Part shown: positions 33,746 through 46,942 of the stretch, piece by piece
How positions within the stretch are numbered: position 1 is the stretch's first letter
How the letters are laid out: the number at the start of each line of letters is the position of its first letter
Notes under the pieces: model-generated
Told to the model about the DNA's origin: nothing
What the model saw: the letters and a program-made list of their open reading frames with translations, nothing else
Databases searched by the model: none
Source: Pneumocystis sp. 'macacae'
Lineage: Eukaryota; Ascomycota; Pneumocystomycetes; Pneumocystales; Pneumocystaceae
Direction: 5' to 3'
DNA length: 64,000 bases
NCBI GenBank assembly: GCA_018127085.1
Contig: CM030721.1
Location: 496,001 to 560,000 of the forward strand
Translations under genes and position numbers: made by a program

Positions 33746-35928
33746 CTATATTGAAAGTTTAAATATAAGAATTTTAATTTGTTTAAATGAAAGCACTTCA
33801 TGCTTATTTATACGGGTCAATATTGAGATACAATTTCTATTTATGATTTTAGTTATTAATAAAATTAAATAATAATACAAACACAATTTGCAACCATAAT
33901 TTCTAATATAATCATTAAGTTCTTTCGGACCTTTACTGCCATATGGATAAGGAATAGGTATAATATCATTGTTATTATCTAAATAATGTAAAAGTGGAGT
34001 GAATATTTTCCATGATTCCTCTAATTCATCATTGCATACAAAATTTGTTTGATCACTACAATAATTAAATACAAAAAAATCTAAACTATTTTTAATTACC
34101 CTTTTATAACATCCAATAGTAATGTCTCATATGCTTCAGGGATCCTCACATTTGGAAATTTGTTTTTATATGTAAAATCTAATTCAGTGGGAACAGAATA
34201 CATATCTAATCCAGGATACTTAGAGTTAATTTTCATGTGAACGCTAATAAGTATTAATACATGTTCAATATTCAAAAAATATGAATACCCTTCATCTGGT
34301 TGTATAGATATAACCAATTCATTTCGCAAAATATCTTTAAATATTTCACTATTAATATCTTTATATTGAATACGAACTTCAACTTTTTGTTCATCTAATG
34401 CTAAAAGTACATCAGTGTACAACTTTTTAAACTTTAATTCAAATAATACATACCTTTACCAGCAATTAAGATAAACGGGATACAATCCCAAAACTCATTA
34501 TTAATAAATAGAGTTAACGCCGCAAAAGTAGGACAACGAGAATCTTTAGGTACATCGTTTTCATCTGTATAACCTGGTTTGGATCCATCTTCTGACCTTG
34601 TATATTGACCAATAATAACATTTTTAGGATCAATAACTGATATATCTCGAAGAATCTTAATTTTTTTATGGCGGATATCTGAAGATAAAAGAGAAAAAGG
34701 TTTTTCCATAGTAAGAATAACCAATATTTGTAGTAAGTCTATAATATTAAGAAAAATTTAAAAAAACTCTAAATTTATACGATTTTGCATTACATCTCTA
34801 ATAATTCCAAATTCATCAAAATATCCTCCACGTCCCTCTATCCCAAATGGCTCCTTAAATATAATCTAGGATTTATTAATTAAATAAAATATTGTTTTAT
34901 TTCTATACTTGAATATTCGATATATAATGTTTATTCCATAATCTATCCAAAAAGATATTTGTAAATCGCATTATAAAAATATTTTTAATCATTTCTTTAC
35001 CAAGATAATGATCAATTCGAAAAATTTCATTTTCATTCCATAAACATGTAAGAGCTTTTTGAAGTTTTTTACTACTTTCATAATCTTTTCCAAATGGTTT
35101 CTCAATTATTAGTCTAGCAACACCAGATCTTGGATAAAGTAAATCTTTTATATAATAAGAAACAGAATTAAAAACATTAGGAGGAAGAGCCATATAAAAA
35201 ATTCTGTTTTGTTTTTGACACTTATCTATAAAATTTATTAAATTAATTAAATAATTATAAAATTTACCTTCAATTTCTTTAATATGTGATAAGAGTTTCT
35301 CGAATCCATCATAACTATCATACTTTCCGCTAATATATGTACATATACTTTTAAATTCTTTAAAAATTATATTGCTTTTTAAGGTTGATGTTTTTATATA
35401 CTGAGAAAATCGAGAATGGAATTCATAGTTATTCATTTCAGTCCTAGCATATCCAACTATACGAATTTTCTTGGATATAAGATTGTTTTGATACTATTAT
35501 TGTTAAAAAAAAAATACCAAATATATTATTTACAAGTTCAAATAAAGCAGGAAACTTAGAAAAATTAATATATAGATAACAATTAATTGAAGAATTTATA
35601 CAATTTTCTTACTTGCTAAGTCTCCTGAAGCCCCAAAAATAATGAATGTAATATTTTCTTTTGATTTAATTCTGAAAAATGTTAATATTAATCTAAAAAT
35701 AATTTTTTATAAAACGATTTAGAATATCAAAAAGAGTAGATCTTGAAAAAATAAGTATTTCTTAATTAGAACATGATAATCTTCAGAATTGATTATAAAA
35801 CCTTTGTTAAATATCAATGAAATATATACTGAAATTATAAAATTAAATATAAAAAAAGACAAAAAATTCTATAATACTTCTTACCTTAAATTAGTATCAC
35901 TAGATGCTTTAAGAATAGATTCAATCAT
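33746..35928 (-). CDS. zwf1: Glucose-6-phosphate 1-dehydrogenase
   Basis: Eight exons, 35928-35885, 35671-35602, 35554-35534, 35493-34909, 34865-34781, 34738-34454, 34400-34100 and 34055-33746, give 566 aa. The NADP-binding motif joined from exons is [19 protein letters not shown]. The catalytic block [10 protein letters not shown] carries the active-site His and Lys. Also seen are [49 protein letters not shown] and [12 protein letters not shown] near the end. The enzyme opens the oxidative pentose-phosphate pathway and makes NADPH. After YGCKL the frame runs on for 45 AT-coded, hydrophobic residues to the stop; relatives end near that point, so a missed terminal intron or a genuine tail is possible. 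Exon 3 is 21 nt. Intron 1 is unusually long (213 nt); the others are 40-53 nt. Confidence 0.9.
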
Positions 35929-36254
35929 ATTTTATAGATAAAATTTTAATTTTTTATATTAAAATCAAGAGCTATCAAAAAATCTAAATTTAAGCGAAAA
36001 AATTACATTTAAATAACAAAAAGTAGTAATGTCTTATAATATATTTATTTATTCATAAGAGATAATTTGTTATATGAAAAAAACTAGATTGCTACATTTA
36101 AATTAATATAATAATTTCAATAGTAATACTATATTTACATTAACAAAAATATGCTAATACCTTCAAGAAATTAATGAAAATACTTTAAAACTTTACCAAA
36201 AAACTATAATAAACATGTGTCTAGTTTTAAATGTTTTAAATAATTTATGTATAT
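35929..36254. other. AT-rich intergenic region
   Basis: About 330 bases between brr2 and the upstream end of zwf1; nothing recognised. Confidence 0.6.
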
Positions 36255-39200
36255 CTATTCTTCCATTTCATTCTCTTCCCTTCTTTCTGCAACAACTATA
36301 TCTACTTTTATATCTTGATCTACTCCAATATAAGAATCACTAAAACATGATAAAGTATATTCGTGTTTTCCTGCATTTGGAGGAATAAATTCAAGTTTAA
36401 CAGATAAAGTCTTTTGCAAAGTAACCTTTTTAATAGCTAATAAAGATGTTTCATCACTAATTACAATCCACCAATGTTCATTTTTTGATACAGGAAAAAA
36501 TGGAGCATATACTAAAGTATTAACTTCTTCCATTTCTCTTGTAAGAATAATATTAATAGCTGCTTGATACCCTATAACAATAGATCCCGGATCATCTAGT
36601 TCAAATACAATATCTATTGACGGATAATTATTAATAAAATTAGCTACATCCCTCATTTCTTTCGCCTCTATTCCTAGAAGTTTGTTTCTAGAGTCATCTG
36701 AAGCATCAGCTAAAAATTCACCCAAATCATATACAGATTCTAAACTAATAAAAAATAAATTTAATAATATTTAAAAGCTTTTAATTTACCCAGCATCAAT
36801 ACATCTTTTAATAACATCCTCGGTAAAATGAGGTATTTGTTTTAATGGGCTGTCACGGTCCCATACAGCTTGTACGCACCTAATTTAAAAAAATAATTCT
36901 AAAAGTAATAATATAAATAAATATCTTACATTTGCGATAATTCCATTGGATAGCTGGAATTTAAATAGCCTTCTGACGACATAACATCAACACATGCACT
37001 AAGAAGATTCATAATCTTCTGCAGTACTAATACTTGATCTGCAACCAAGTCAACAGGAAGTTGAAAACGGGAGAAATGAGCTAATATACATTAGTACATA
37101 CATACATAGATGCATACACGCATACATACATACACATGTATGTATGTATGCATATTGAATACCTTGTAATAATATAAATGCTTTAAAAGAAGGAGAATCG
37201 AAGTCTTGATTTTGAAGTTTTACAGGAACTCTTTCGTAAATACGTCGTAATACTACATCTTCATGTCTACGAATAGGAATTGTTTCAAACTCTGCAGCTG
37301 CAGTAACAACTTCCAATAAACCTTTCATTTTAGTCCTAGATGTCAAACTTAAAGCCATAGTTTCAACAGTAACATATGTAAGATTATAGTAACTTGCAAT
37401 CATTGCTAGATTTAAAGGTGCAACATAGAAATCATCTTCAATTGAAATGATTTTCTTTTCCATTAGATCATTTAAAGTAGTTTCCACTAAATCAGATAAA
37501 TAGCTACTAAGTGATTCATGAGAAATATCTTGAAGCCCATAAAACCCAGGATTAGCAACTAAACGACGATACATATATGACCAAGTAAGCCAATCTACTG
37601 CTTCTTGCTTATTCTCAATAGTGGAGGTAGCTATTTCGGTAACAAATGCATCATGTGTAAATATTTGAAGATGACTTTCGATTGGTAATGCTTCACTTAA
37701 AAATTTTTTATAATATTCTTTTTTTACACTAGGAACCATTATAACTGCTTTACTAATTCCATCTTGATTTGGTTCATATGCATATCCTAACATTTGCAAC
37801 ATTTCACTGATGGGATAGTCAATATATCTATGTTCTCTTCCTTCAAAATACTGTGTACCCATTATAACAACCATATGTGCAATAACTCCTACTGAATAAG
37901 CTACATCTCTTGAAACAAAAAGAATTTGAATGGCTCTAAATTTATAAAGAAATCTAACAATATCTCTATCAGATTTGCTAAGTGCTTCATGATAATATCC
38001 TACACCATGAGATAAACAGTTTGCTAGTACCTCATCCTTAACTTTTCCAATATGTGACATGATATCGTCAGACGTTGATAACAAAAATCTATTTTCATTG
38101 CCACTGGCATTACAATGTGTTAAAATATCAAGAGATACATTGAGACATTGTTTTCGACTTGGAACAAATACTATAGCTGAAAAATCATATGATAATGTCA
38201 ATAAAATTAGATATAATGGTTTTGTCATTGCTATCATTAGTGATGCAAAATGAGGAACAGTAAACGACTGCATAGTTACTTCGAGAGGTCTAGGTCGATC
38301 TTTTGGATTAAAATTATATATATAGTGCTGATTTGCACCTATCCATTCTCCTAATTCTCTAGGATTAGCCAATGAAAGTCCTAAAGCAACAATCCGAATT
38401 TTATTTTCAGTTTGAGCTGCAACATATCGCATCCGTGATATAATTACTTCATAAACAGGTCCTAAATGACCGCCAACTGTATGCACCTCATCCACAATAA
38501 ATAGTTCAATCGTTTGAATATTTTTACGTTGTTTCCATCTACGAGATAGAACATCCCATTGAATTGGGGTTGCAAGAACTAAATTCGCCTTTTGTAACAA
38601 TTTGAGATCTTCACTGGTCTCTCCTGTCAATTTAACTATTTCTTTATAATCATCTATAGTTTTGAATTTTTTACTCCAGTCATCATATCTTTCATCAACA
38701 AGTTCTTGAAATGGTGCAATATATACAGCTCTTCCAAAATTTTCTTTTAACCAATGCCTTATTAGAGCAAATTCTGCACATGTTGTTTTCCCACTGCCTG
38801 TAGGAGCACCTATGAAAACATTCTCATCAGTAGTAAACAATGTATTAAACACTTGAGTCTGAATTTTATTAAAGTGTTGAAAATATGATGAATAAAGTTT
38901 AATGAACTCCGGTTTACGAATAGCAGCAATAGGAAGCGGCTGCAAATCAAGTAAAGGAGTATGTGGAGGTACTTTTTCTGGAAGAATTAAATGTTTAAAT
39001 GCCACAGAAAGTTTCGTTTCAGAATGCATCCATCGATCTGAAACTATAGTAACAAAATAATTGGGTGGTATTGGTTCGGATATTGGAACTGTAAATTCAA
39101 CATAATGTTCATCTTTTGAATATTTCTCTTTTAATATAAACTGATCATGAAAAAGAATTTGTTCACCATTTACATCTTCTACTATAATCCAAAAAAGTTC

Positions 39201-42200
39201 ACTAAAGTTGTGTATTTCATGGTCCCATTCAAACTGAGGGGTAATAGTCAAATTAACTCTTAGCATAGACCGTACAATCGGTTGAACATGCGCTTGTAGT
39301 TCTAGTCTTGGAAAATGTTGAATAAGTTTATGAATTAATTTTCCAGCTTTTGGCACACCTATTAATTCGCCAAGCTCATGAGGATCTAAATCAAAATATC
39401 TATTCCACGGCAAGTCTTTTCGTTCAACTTTTCGAATAACTTCTAAAGGACATACTTTAAATTGTCTTAAAGGAGTCATAGTTGGCCACATACATTTTTC
39501 AACTATTTTGCACATATCGAGAGCTATTTTAGCAACCTGTGCCCATCCTCTTTTCAAACAAATGTCAAAAATAGCCCTTAAAATTCTCTTTGCAGACTGA
39601 GTAACATAAATCATGTCGGAAATTAAAGCAAAACCCTCGAGTTTTAGTCTAGATATATACGCTTGTAATAATGTATTAATTTTTGCAGATGCTTCGTCAA
39701 CACCTTCTTTAATAGGAATAGGAACTCTAGTAAGTAGCTTTTGAAGTTCCAGTTTTTCTTCTTCTCTTACTGGAATGTATTTAAATTCATCTGAGAGACA
39801 AAATAATCGGAAAAGTTCAATATATGATAATGTAGGCCTAAGATACTGATTATATGTAGCCATGGATTCATATGTAATATAATAATGAGAAGCAATTCTT
39901 CCTATTTCTGTTGCTTGAAAATCCCCTGTTTTTTTATCATATTTTATTAAATTATGCTTATCTAATAATAATGCAGCTGAATGAATAAGATCAATGCGTT
40001 TTTGTTCCAAATTTAAGTCATCTACGTAGTCTGAACCAACATTATATATTGCAGGTGATCGTAACATTCGAACATATCTATATAATATTAAATAGAAATA
40101 AAAACTATGACTAAGATTTTACAAATAAGTATACCCAAGCCATTGGGCAGCTTCATCTCTATTTCTTACAGTTCCAAGAACAATTTCTGCATTTAAATTA
40201 TCAACAATTTTATTAATGAATTGACTTTCTATTGGTAACTGTTGATTAAGCAAACTCAAATAATATTGAAGTTCCGGATGAGATGTAATGATTATACCTT
40301 CACCATAGGAATCATATTGCGGTCTTCCCGCTCTACCTAACATTTGAAGAACATCTTGAGGTGATAATTCTACCCAGCGACCTTTTTCTGGAGAATATAC
40401 TTGGGTTCCTTTAATAATAACAGCATGTGCGGGAAGATTAACACCCCAAGCCAAAGTAGAAGTACTAACCAGAACTTTAATATGACCAGCAGCAAAAAGT
40501 TCTTCAGCAGATTTTCGATCAGCACGAGTCATACCTGCATGATGAATACCAAGACCATAAGGAAGTATATCTTTTAAATTAATGTCACTAACATCTTTTG
40601 CTTCTGACTGAAGAATTTCCCTCGTTGCTGCATCTGGATGTAAAATTTGTCCGATAGTTTCTTCTTCTAAACATTTGTCTCGAATAAATTTTGCAGTTTT
40701 AGCAGTTTCTTTACGTGAATGAACAAAAATTAAAACCTGAAACTTTCTAGCTTGTTCCATTACTTTTTCATACGTAATATCATTCATAAGTTGTAATCTT
40801 TTTATTGCTTTTTTTTCAGTAATTCCAATAAATTCTTGCTTTAATGGACATGGACGATATGAATTATCAAAATAAAACAAACCATGCTCTAGGTTTACTT
40901 TTAAAAATGTAGCAACATCTATATAATTAGGAAGAGTGGCCGAAAGACCAATTAAACGAATAGAATCAAATGCTTGTTCTGTCTTTCGAATTGTTCGAGC
41001 AACAATAGCTTCTAAAACAGGTCCTCTATCATCATGAAGCAAATGAATTTCATCGATAATTATTAAACGAACTAAATTAGTATATGACACTTCAGTAGCT
41101 TTTCTAGTGATGACGTCCCATTTTTCAGGTGTAGTAACAATTACTTGAACTTGTGATATTTGGGTTTTAGTAAGTTGTGCATCTCCTGTTAACTCTTCTA
41201 CCTGAATATCATAATGAGCTAGTCTAGAACTAAAGTTTCCAGCCATTTCTTGTACAAGAGCCTTTAATGGTGCAATATAAACAATTTTAAAATTATTTTT
41301 ATTGAATTCTCCTGTAGATTCATTGCGATGCTTTTTTAATTCATTTAAAATACAAAGCATAGCTACATTTGTTTTTCCTGCACCAGTTGGTGCACAAATA
41401 AGTAAATTATCATCTTTTCCAAATGCCATAGGGTAAAGTTTACTTTGAATAGGATTTAGCTTTTCAGTACTACCAAATACAGGGCGAATCCATTCAGGCA
41501 TATCAGATATTAGAACTGTTTTTATATCTTTAGTTACTGCTTTTTTTGGAGGAGGAACATGAACTTCCTCATAACCTTTTTTAGATCGTTTGAAAGAACC
41601 TTCTGGTAATTTGCATTTTTTATTTGACATTAAATGTGCTCCTTGAGAAAATTTAAGTGAATCCAAATCAACAACTCTTTTAGGTATACTTTCAGAAATT
41701 TGAGAGTTAGAAATATCCTTAAATGATTGTTTTTCTGTATTTTCTGGTAAATTATAATCTACCATATTGTAATCGTATTTTTCCGAGTGTTTTAGAGATA
41801 ATACTTCTCTGTCTCCTTTGAGTTCTCGCAAAATCCATTCATAACCTTCTGATTTCATTTCGCTTTCAATTTTTTTTTTAGCTTCAGAATCAGTTGCTCG
41901 CAAAAGACGTGTACACCACACAATTGTGTCACGGTTCCTAGTTAATATTTTTACAAGTTCAAATTTATCATAGTCAAATAATTCCATAAGTTCATTTTCG
42001 AGCTGTCCAAATGAAATGTTTGATTCCAAAAAAGAAATGGCTGATGACGTTTTTTCATGAATAACATATGGGTCGTTATAATGTGCAGAAATAGTTCTTT
42101 GTAGCCAAAATGAATCAATTTGGTGAGCAAAAACTTTTTCTTTATTCTCTTCATTAATGAGATGTTTATTTGTTTTCCCATTAACAATAGTTATGTAACT

Positions 42201-42941
42201 CTCTTTATTTTCTGCATCACTATCTATGTCAGATCCTTCTTGATCATTTTCATCTGCTTCGTTATCGATATCTTCATTTTCATCATCATCAAAAATAACA
42301 GCAACCCTTTGTTCATCAAGTTCTTGATAGTCGTCACCAGAAATATCTTTAAAGTCTTCAGAAGAATAATCCGTTATCTTCTTCCCAATTGCAACTAATT
42401 GAGAGAATTTTTCACTTGATATATTTACTCCGAGTAATTTATCAATCTCTTTCTTTTTATCATAATCTTTTAAATTTTCATCTTTTAAAAATTCCAAAAC
42501 AGCATCACTAGCACTCCTTATTATATCATGACTTTGATCTCCAATAAATTCATAAACGTAAGCTAAAAGTGCTTCATACGTTTCTCGAGTTTCCTTAGTT
42601 CTGGGATGATATATAAGACCCTCCAAATCCTCAGTGGCATCCAATATAGAAGAATACATATTTTTTTTCCTTAACAACATTTTTTTTTTATACTTTTGAT
42701 CAAACTCATCATCCACTACTACTGTATCTTTTTTTTTAATATCTTCTGGTTGAGTATTTTTAGAAGCACGAGAACCCATATCTTTTACACTAATTCGTCC
42801 TGCAAGAGATTCAGGTTCACCTGTTGCTTCATGATCTCGACGAGTAACAAATCTTTGGTCTGCTTTACTAACTTTATTAGATATTTCAGAGTACTTGTAT
42901 TGGTCCATATTTGGAGCCGGTGGGTGATATCTGGATGACAT
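36255..42941 (-). CDS. brr2: Brr2, U5 snRNP pre-mRNA-splicing RNA helicase
   Basis: Exons 42941-40123, 40077-37163, 37080-36930, 36879-36790 and 36744-36255 give 2154 aa, the usual Brr2 length. The N-terminal ~450 residues contain the plug and PWI-like regions ([20 protein letters not shown]). Cassette 1 has Walker [10 protein letters not shown] near residue 515, DEIH near 630, [11 protein letters not shown] and [12 protein letters not shown]. Cassette 2 has GAPTGSGKT near 1360 and DEVH near 1470, with QMLGYAYEP in place of the active QMLGRAGRP, so it is degenerate, as in all Brr2. Two Sec63 units follow, ending [10 protein letters not shown] and [10 protein letters not shown]. Brr2 unwinds U4/U6 during spliceosome activation. 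Intron 2 (37081-37162) contains a CATA hairpin. The other introns are 45-50 nt. Confidence 0.97.
37120..37151. repeat. Perfect inverted CATA/TATG repeat inside a brr2 intron
   Basis: GCATACATACATAC (37120-37133) and its exact reverse complement (37138-37151) are separated by four bases, giving a 14-bp stem hairpin. It sits within the 82-nt intron 37081-37162. Additional CATA units flank it on the acceptor side. Confidence 0.85.
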
Positions 42942-43396
42942 GGTTTATTTAAAATATTAGTAAAAACAACCAAAAGAATGTATTGAATGTATTCAAGTGC
43001 TTAATCCTCAACTTAATTATAAAAATTATTTTAACTCTTTCACCGACTTGTTTTTTTCGAGGACTTTAGAATCTCAGTATAAAAAAACTTTAAAAATATA
43101 AACGATTTATTATTATATAATATTATTATGTTGTCTTATTTTATAATATTATTATGTCGTTTTATTCTATAATATTTGTACGTATATTTGTACGTTCTAA
43201 TACTCAAGTTTTTTAATATAATAATTGTTTAATAAAAAAAGTTAAAATCTTAGTAGATTAAATATTATTTTTACAATAAAAAATGCTCAAATAAATATTG
43301 TAATTTTATAATATGAAATCTTTAATGATATTTTTAAATTAGATATTGTATTTAATTTTATATAATTTAATATTTTCATAATTCAAATATAAGTTT
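42942..43396. other. AT-rich intergenic region
   Basis: About 450 bases upstream of brr2 and downstream of rcl1; short direct repeats (TATAATATTATTATGT) near 43115-43165, otherwise nothing. Confidence 0.55.
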
Positions 43397-44616
43397 TTAA
43401 TTAATCGTTTTACTGTGATTAGTATATCCAATACCTTTACAACTTACTATTATTTCATTTTTATCTGGAACAAATCGCATTTCTTTTTTAAAAAATAATT
43501 TAACATCTCTTAAAAATACTACTAAGTGTTCATCAATTTTATTACTTATTCGTATACGTCCAACATCTTCTGATCCTAACACCATTCCAAGAAGAACGTA
43601 TTTACAAGCTACATTATCAACACTACCCCCGTTTTGGATTTGTGATAATAAAGTTCTGGCACAGTTAATGCCTACATCTTCAGGAGTATCTCCTGGTTCT
43701 CCTAGTAATTCGCTTGTATATAAAGATCCTGTATTTGACTCTGCAACAAGTGATAAAAAAAAACCAGGAGATTTCCCACATTCATTTCCTCTTCGAACAT
43801 CTGTGTAAATATATATATCAGGAATGAATCTATTTAAAATACTCCTTGCTGATTCAACGAGTCTATTGGCCATAGCAGGTGATACACGTGTAGATGATGC
43901 AATTCCACGAATACGTTTTATTCTTCCAGGTGATAAAAGATGAATAGTAGAAAGTGTGCGAACAGATGGACAAATAAAGTGAATCTCACCTCCTCCAAGT
44001 GGAGGAGAACCTCGTTTTAAAATCTAAATAGTATGAAAATATAAAAAAAAAATCGAATAATTACACGAAGTTCAAGTTCATTATTTATCCCAAATTTTTG
44101 CATAACTGGAAGAATACCTGTTCGAATAACATCAACACTAACATCATAGTTATCAATAGTTAATCCAGTAAGAATTAAGTCAAATGGAATTTTTGAAAAT
44201 GGAGCAATATTAATTAACGGTAAAAGAAAGTATCCTATTGATCTTGACGTTCCGCAATCATGAGTAAACTTTCCTCCATAAATCTGACCTGGCTTAAATA
44301 TAATGATTGTGCCTTACATATTAATTCTTAGATAAATAATCGATTTACTAATAGCTCACCTGTATATGAAATATGAATTTGTGAACCATTTGTAATTCCT
44401 TCTAATAAACGAAGAAATGAAATTTCATAATCTAAAAATTCAAAGTTAATAATTTCATCTAAATCCAAATAGAAAATATTATATACCTCGAAGACCAGGA
44501 TTTGTATCATTAGAACGAATTTTCTCAATACGTATAGTTTTTCCACTTAATAATGATAATATTAACCTTTGCGTGAAATAATTATGACCTTGAAATTGAA
44601 GGATTTGAGTAGTCAT
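43397..44616 (-). CDS. rcl1: Rcl1, RNA 3'-terminal phosphate cyclase-like ribosome biogenesis factor
   Basis: Exons 44616-44487, 44431-44360, 44312-44065 and 44023-43397 give 358 aa. Family blocks are LQFQGHNYFTQRLILSLLSG, IEKIRSNDTNPGLRDYEISF, SQIHISYTGTIIIFKPGQIY, DCGTSRSIGYFL, LKRGSPPLGGGEIHF, RVSPAMANRLVESARS and IYTDVRRGNECGKSPGFFLS. The cyclase-type catalytic His is not needed in this subfamily, which lacks cyclase activity. Rcl1 is carried by Bms1 to the small-subunit processome and is required for early pre-18S rRNA cleavage. Introns are 55, 47 and 41 nt. The start ATG opens MTTQILQ, and the length agrees with yeast Rcl1. Confidence 0.93.
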
Positions 44617-45513
44617 ATTTTTTTAAAGAAGTTTACAAGACCATTTATCTTTTTTTTTTAATTTATGTTTTTTTTTGTTCTTTTTTGATATTAAAAATTA
44701 ATAAATACTTTTTAATTATATACAATTTAACAAAATATACATATATTTATAGTATTTTGTTTTGTAATTAATGTAATTTTTTAGTTTTTCATAATATTAA
44801 ATCATTCGTTTTTATATTTTATGAAAAAATCCTACTTTTTTAATATACAAAAAAATATATATAATAGGGTATTTTATAAGTACATGAAATTTGAAGATAT
44901 TTACAACATATTATATATTATTACTTTTATATCTCCAAATCAAAATACAAAAATTTAATAATATTGGATAGCATTAATGATAAATATTTTTTTATGTCAT
45001 TGTTTCATAATAAAATATGAAACAATATATGTTTTAGTAAAAACTTGATTTTTTTCAAAACAATTCAAGGCTTATTTCTGAATTTATTTTTATATTTTCA
45101 ATTCTTGATCTAAAAAACCATATAATTCTAACTTCACGTATTGTTTTTTTTTCTAGTTCTCTTAACTATAGATCGAATTTATTTTTTTTATTTTATCATG
45201 ATTTTATATCAATATTTCCATTATATTTAAAACGAAATTCGTTCTTTAAAAATTATAATTTTAATTTTTATATTATTAAATAGATATTTTATCCGTAATT
45301 TACGTTTTGTTTTTCCTTTATACTCATAAAATACACAGTTCTAGATCAAAATACATATGAAAGTTGCTCCTCATTATATACATTTAACTTTATACCTAAC
45401 CCCCTTTTAGAGTGGAGAAACGGATAATAATTAGACAAAAACTTGATATTAAAAATATAGAAAGTAAATATTTCAAGGAAACATTGCGATAATAAGGAAA
45501 CAAATACGCTATA
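44617..45513. other. AT-rich intergenic region (divergent promoters)
   Basis: About 900 bases between the divergent rcl1 and PWWP genes; no coding or RNA signal seen. Confidence 0.6.
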
Positions 45514-46942
45514 ATGGTTAATAATGAGATGTTTGCAGAAGTTGTTGAAGAGTCAGAAGTTTCAACAGTGAAAGATGTACAATCGAAAATCTCGGATAAT
45601 GAAATTGATAAAAAGGAATTATTGGAAACAAAACAACAGGACAAGGATAACATAGAATATAGTGTGGGGGATTTGGTTTTGGCGAAGATTTCTGGATATC
45701 CCTGGTGGCCTGGGATGGTATTTCTGCTTTGCAGATGAATTTGCAATATGTAGCACTGATTAATTTATATATATAGATTTTCCCAGAGGATGCAGTACCC
45801 AAAGATGTAAAAGATGCTCGGCCAGCTTCCAGGAGACGTAGGAATGGTACGGAGATCAAGTATTGGCTTGTAAGGTTTTTTCCAACTCCTGAATAGTAAG
45901 TATCTGTTATTTTTTCACTATAATACCTATGGTGTACTTACAATTGATCAGTATATGGGCAACCAAGAGCGATATTAGACCTTTAACATCAAAAATGATT
46001 GATGATTTTCTTTCGAAAAAGACAACAAAAAAGGATATACGAGAAAGCTATGAAATTGCAAAAACGTTTCCTACTGTTGAAGACTTACTTGCTCAACAAT
46101 CATTTGGAGCAAAAGATGAAGTATTGGAAGAAGAGGAAGAGGAAGAGGATAGAGTAGAAGATGATGAAGAGTTTAATGACGATGATTCTAATGATCTGAA
46201 AAATGGCGATATTGATGATATTAAAAAAAATGTATTAAAACGGAAATCGGATTTTAAGAAAGCAGAAAATAAGAAAAAGAAATTTGAAGATAGTTCGCAC
46301 AAAGTAAAGACAAATGATCAAGTATTATTTAATATTATTAAAAAACTTGTATTTAATCAATTAATAGGGAAAAAAACTATCTACTAAATCTCGAAAAGCT
46401 TTAAATAAAATTTCAAACGGCGATTCTTCAGAGGAATATTCTGTTTATTCTGAACAGTCATCACAAATAAAGTGGGAGCAGAAAAAACAACAAGTTTTAT
46501 TTTTGAGACATAAGTTACAAAGAATAATGCTTACTACAGGGAAAGCTCCTTCTGAAGCTGTATAAGTTCTATTCATTGTACTAATTTAAGTTAACATTTA
46601 TAGGATATGCCTATAGTAAGTGAGCAATTGGAGAAATTAGAAACATTTAAAGGAATTGACGTTGCAATCCTACGTGTGGGTTTTCAGATATTTATTTTTT
46701 AACTAGCTAATTTTATTAAGACTACAAAGATAGGAAAAGTTTTAAAAAGAATTGTACAGCTTTCTGATATACCTGCTAATGAAAAGTATTCTATTAAAGA
46801 AAGAAGTGAGAAACTACTCGTTTTTTGGAAGGATTTGCTAGAGAAGCCTAATGATGATATTGAGAATAATCAAGAAAAAAAGAGTAAATCATCTTCCAAA
46901 AAAGATCGATTTGAATTACATACAATAAATGGCAATGCTTGA
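45514..46942 (+). CDS. PWWP-domain chromatin protein (Pdp3/Ioc4-like)
   Basis: Exons 45514-45717, 45777-45895, 45952-46321, 46368-46559, 46604-46675 and 46721-46942 give 392 aa. The PWWP domain begins at about residue 50: YSVGDLVLAKISGYPWWPGM, joined to IFPEDAVPKDV, then KYWLVRFFPTPEYIWATKSD. An acidic tract of Glu/Asp (about 145-180) and a Lys-rich basic stretch follow. The C-terminal ~120 residues are helical (LRHKLQRIMLTTGKAPSEAD, TTKIGKVLKRIVQLSDIP), resembling a TFIIS-N/LEDGF-type interaction domain. PWWP proteins bind methylated H3K36 or H4K20 nucleosomes; in yeasts they recruit Set9, NuA3 or Isw1 complexes. Which one applies here I cannot tell. Introns are 44-59 nt, all GT..AG. Confidence 0.82.
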
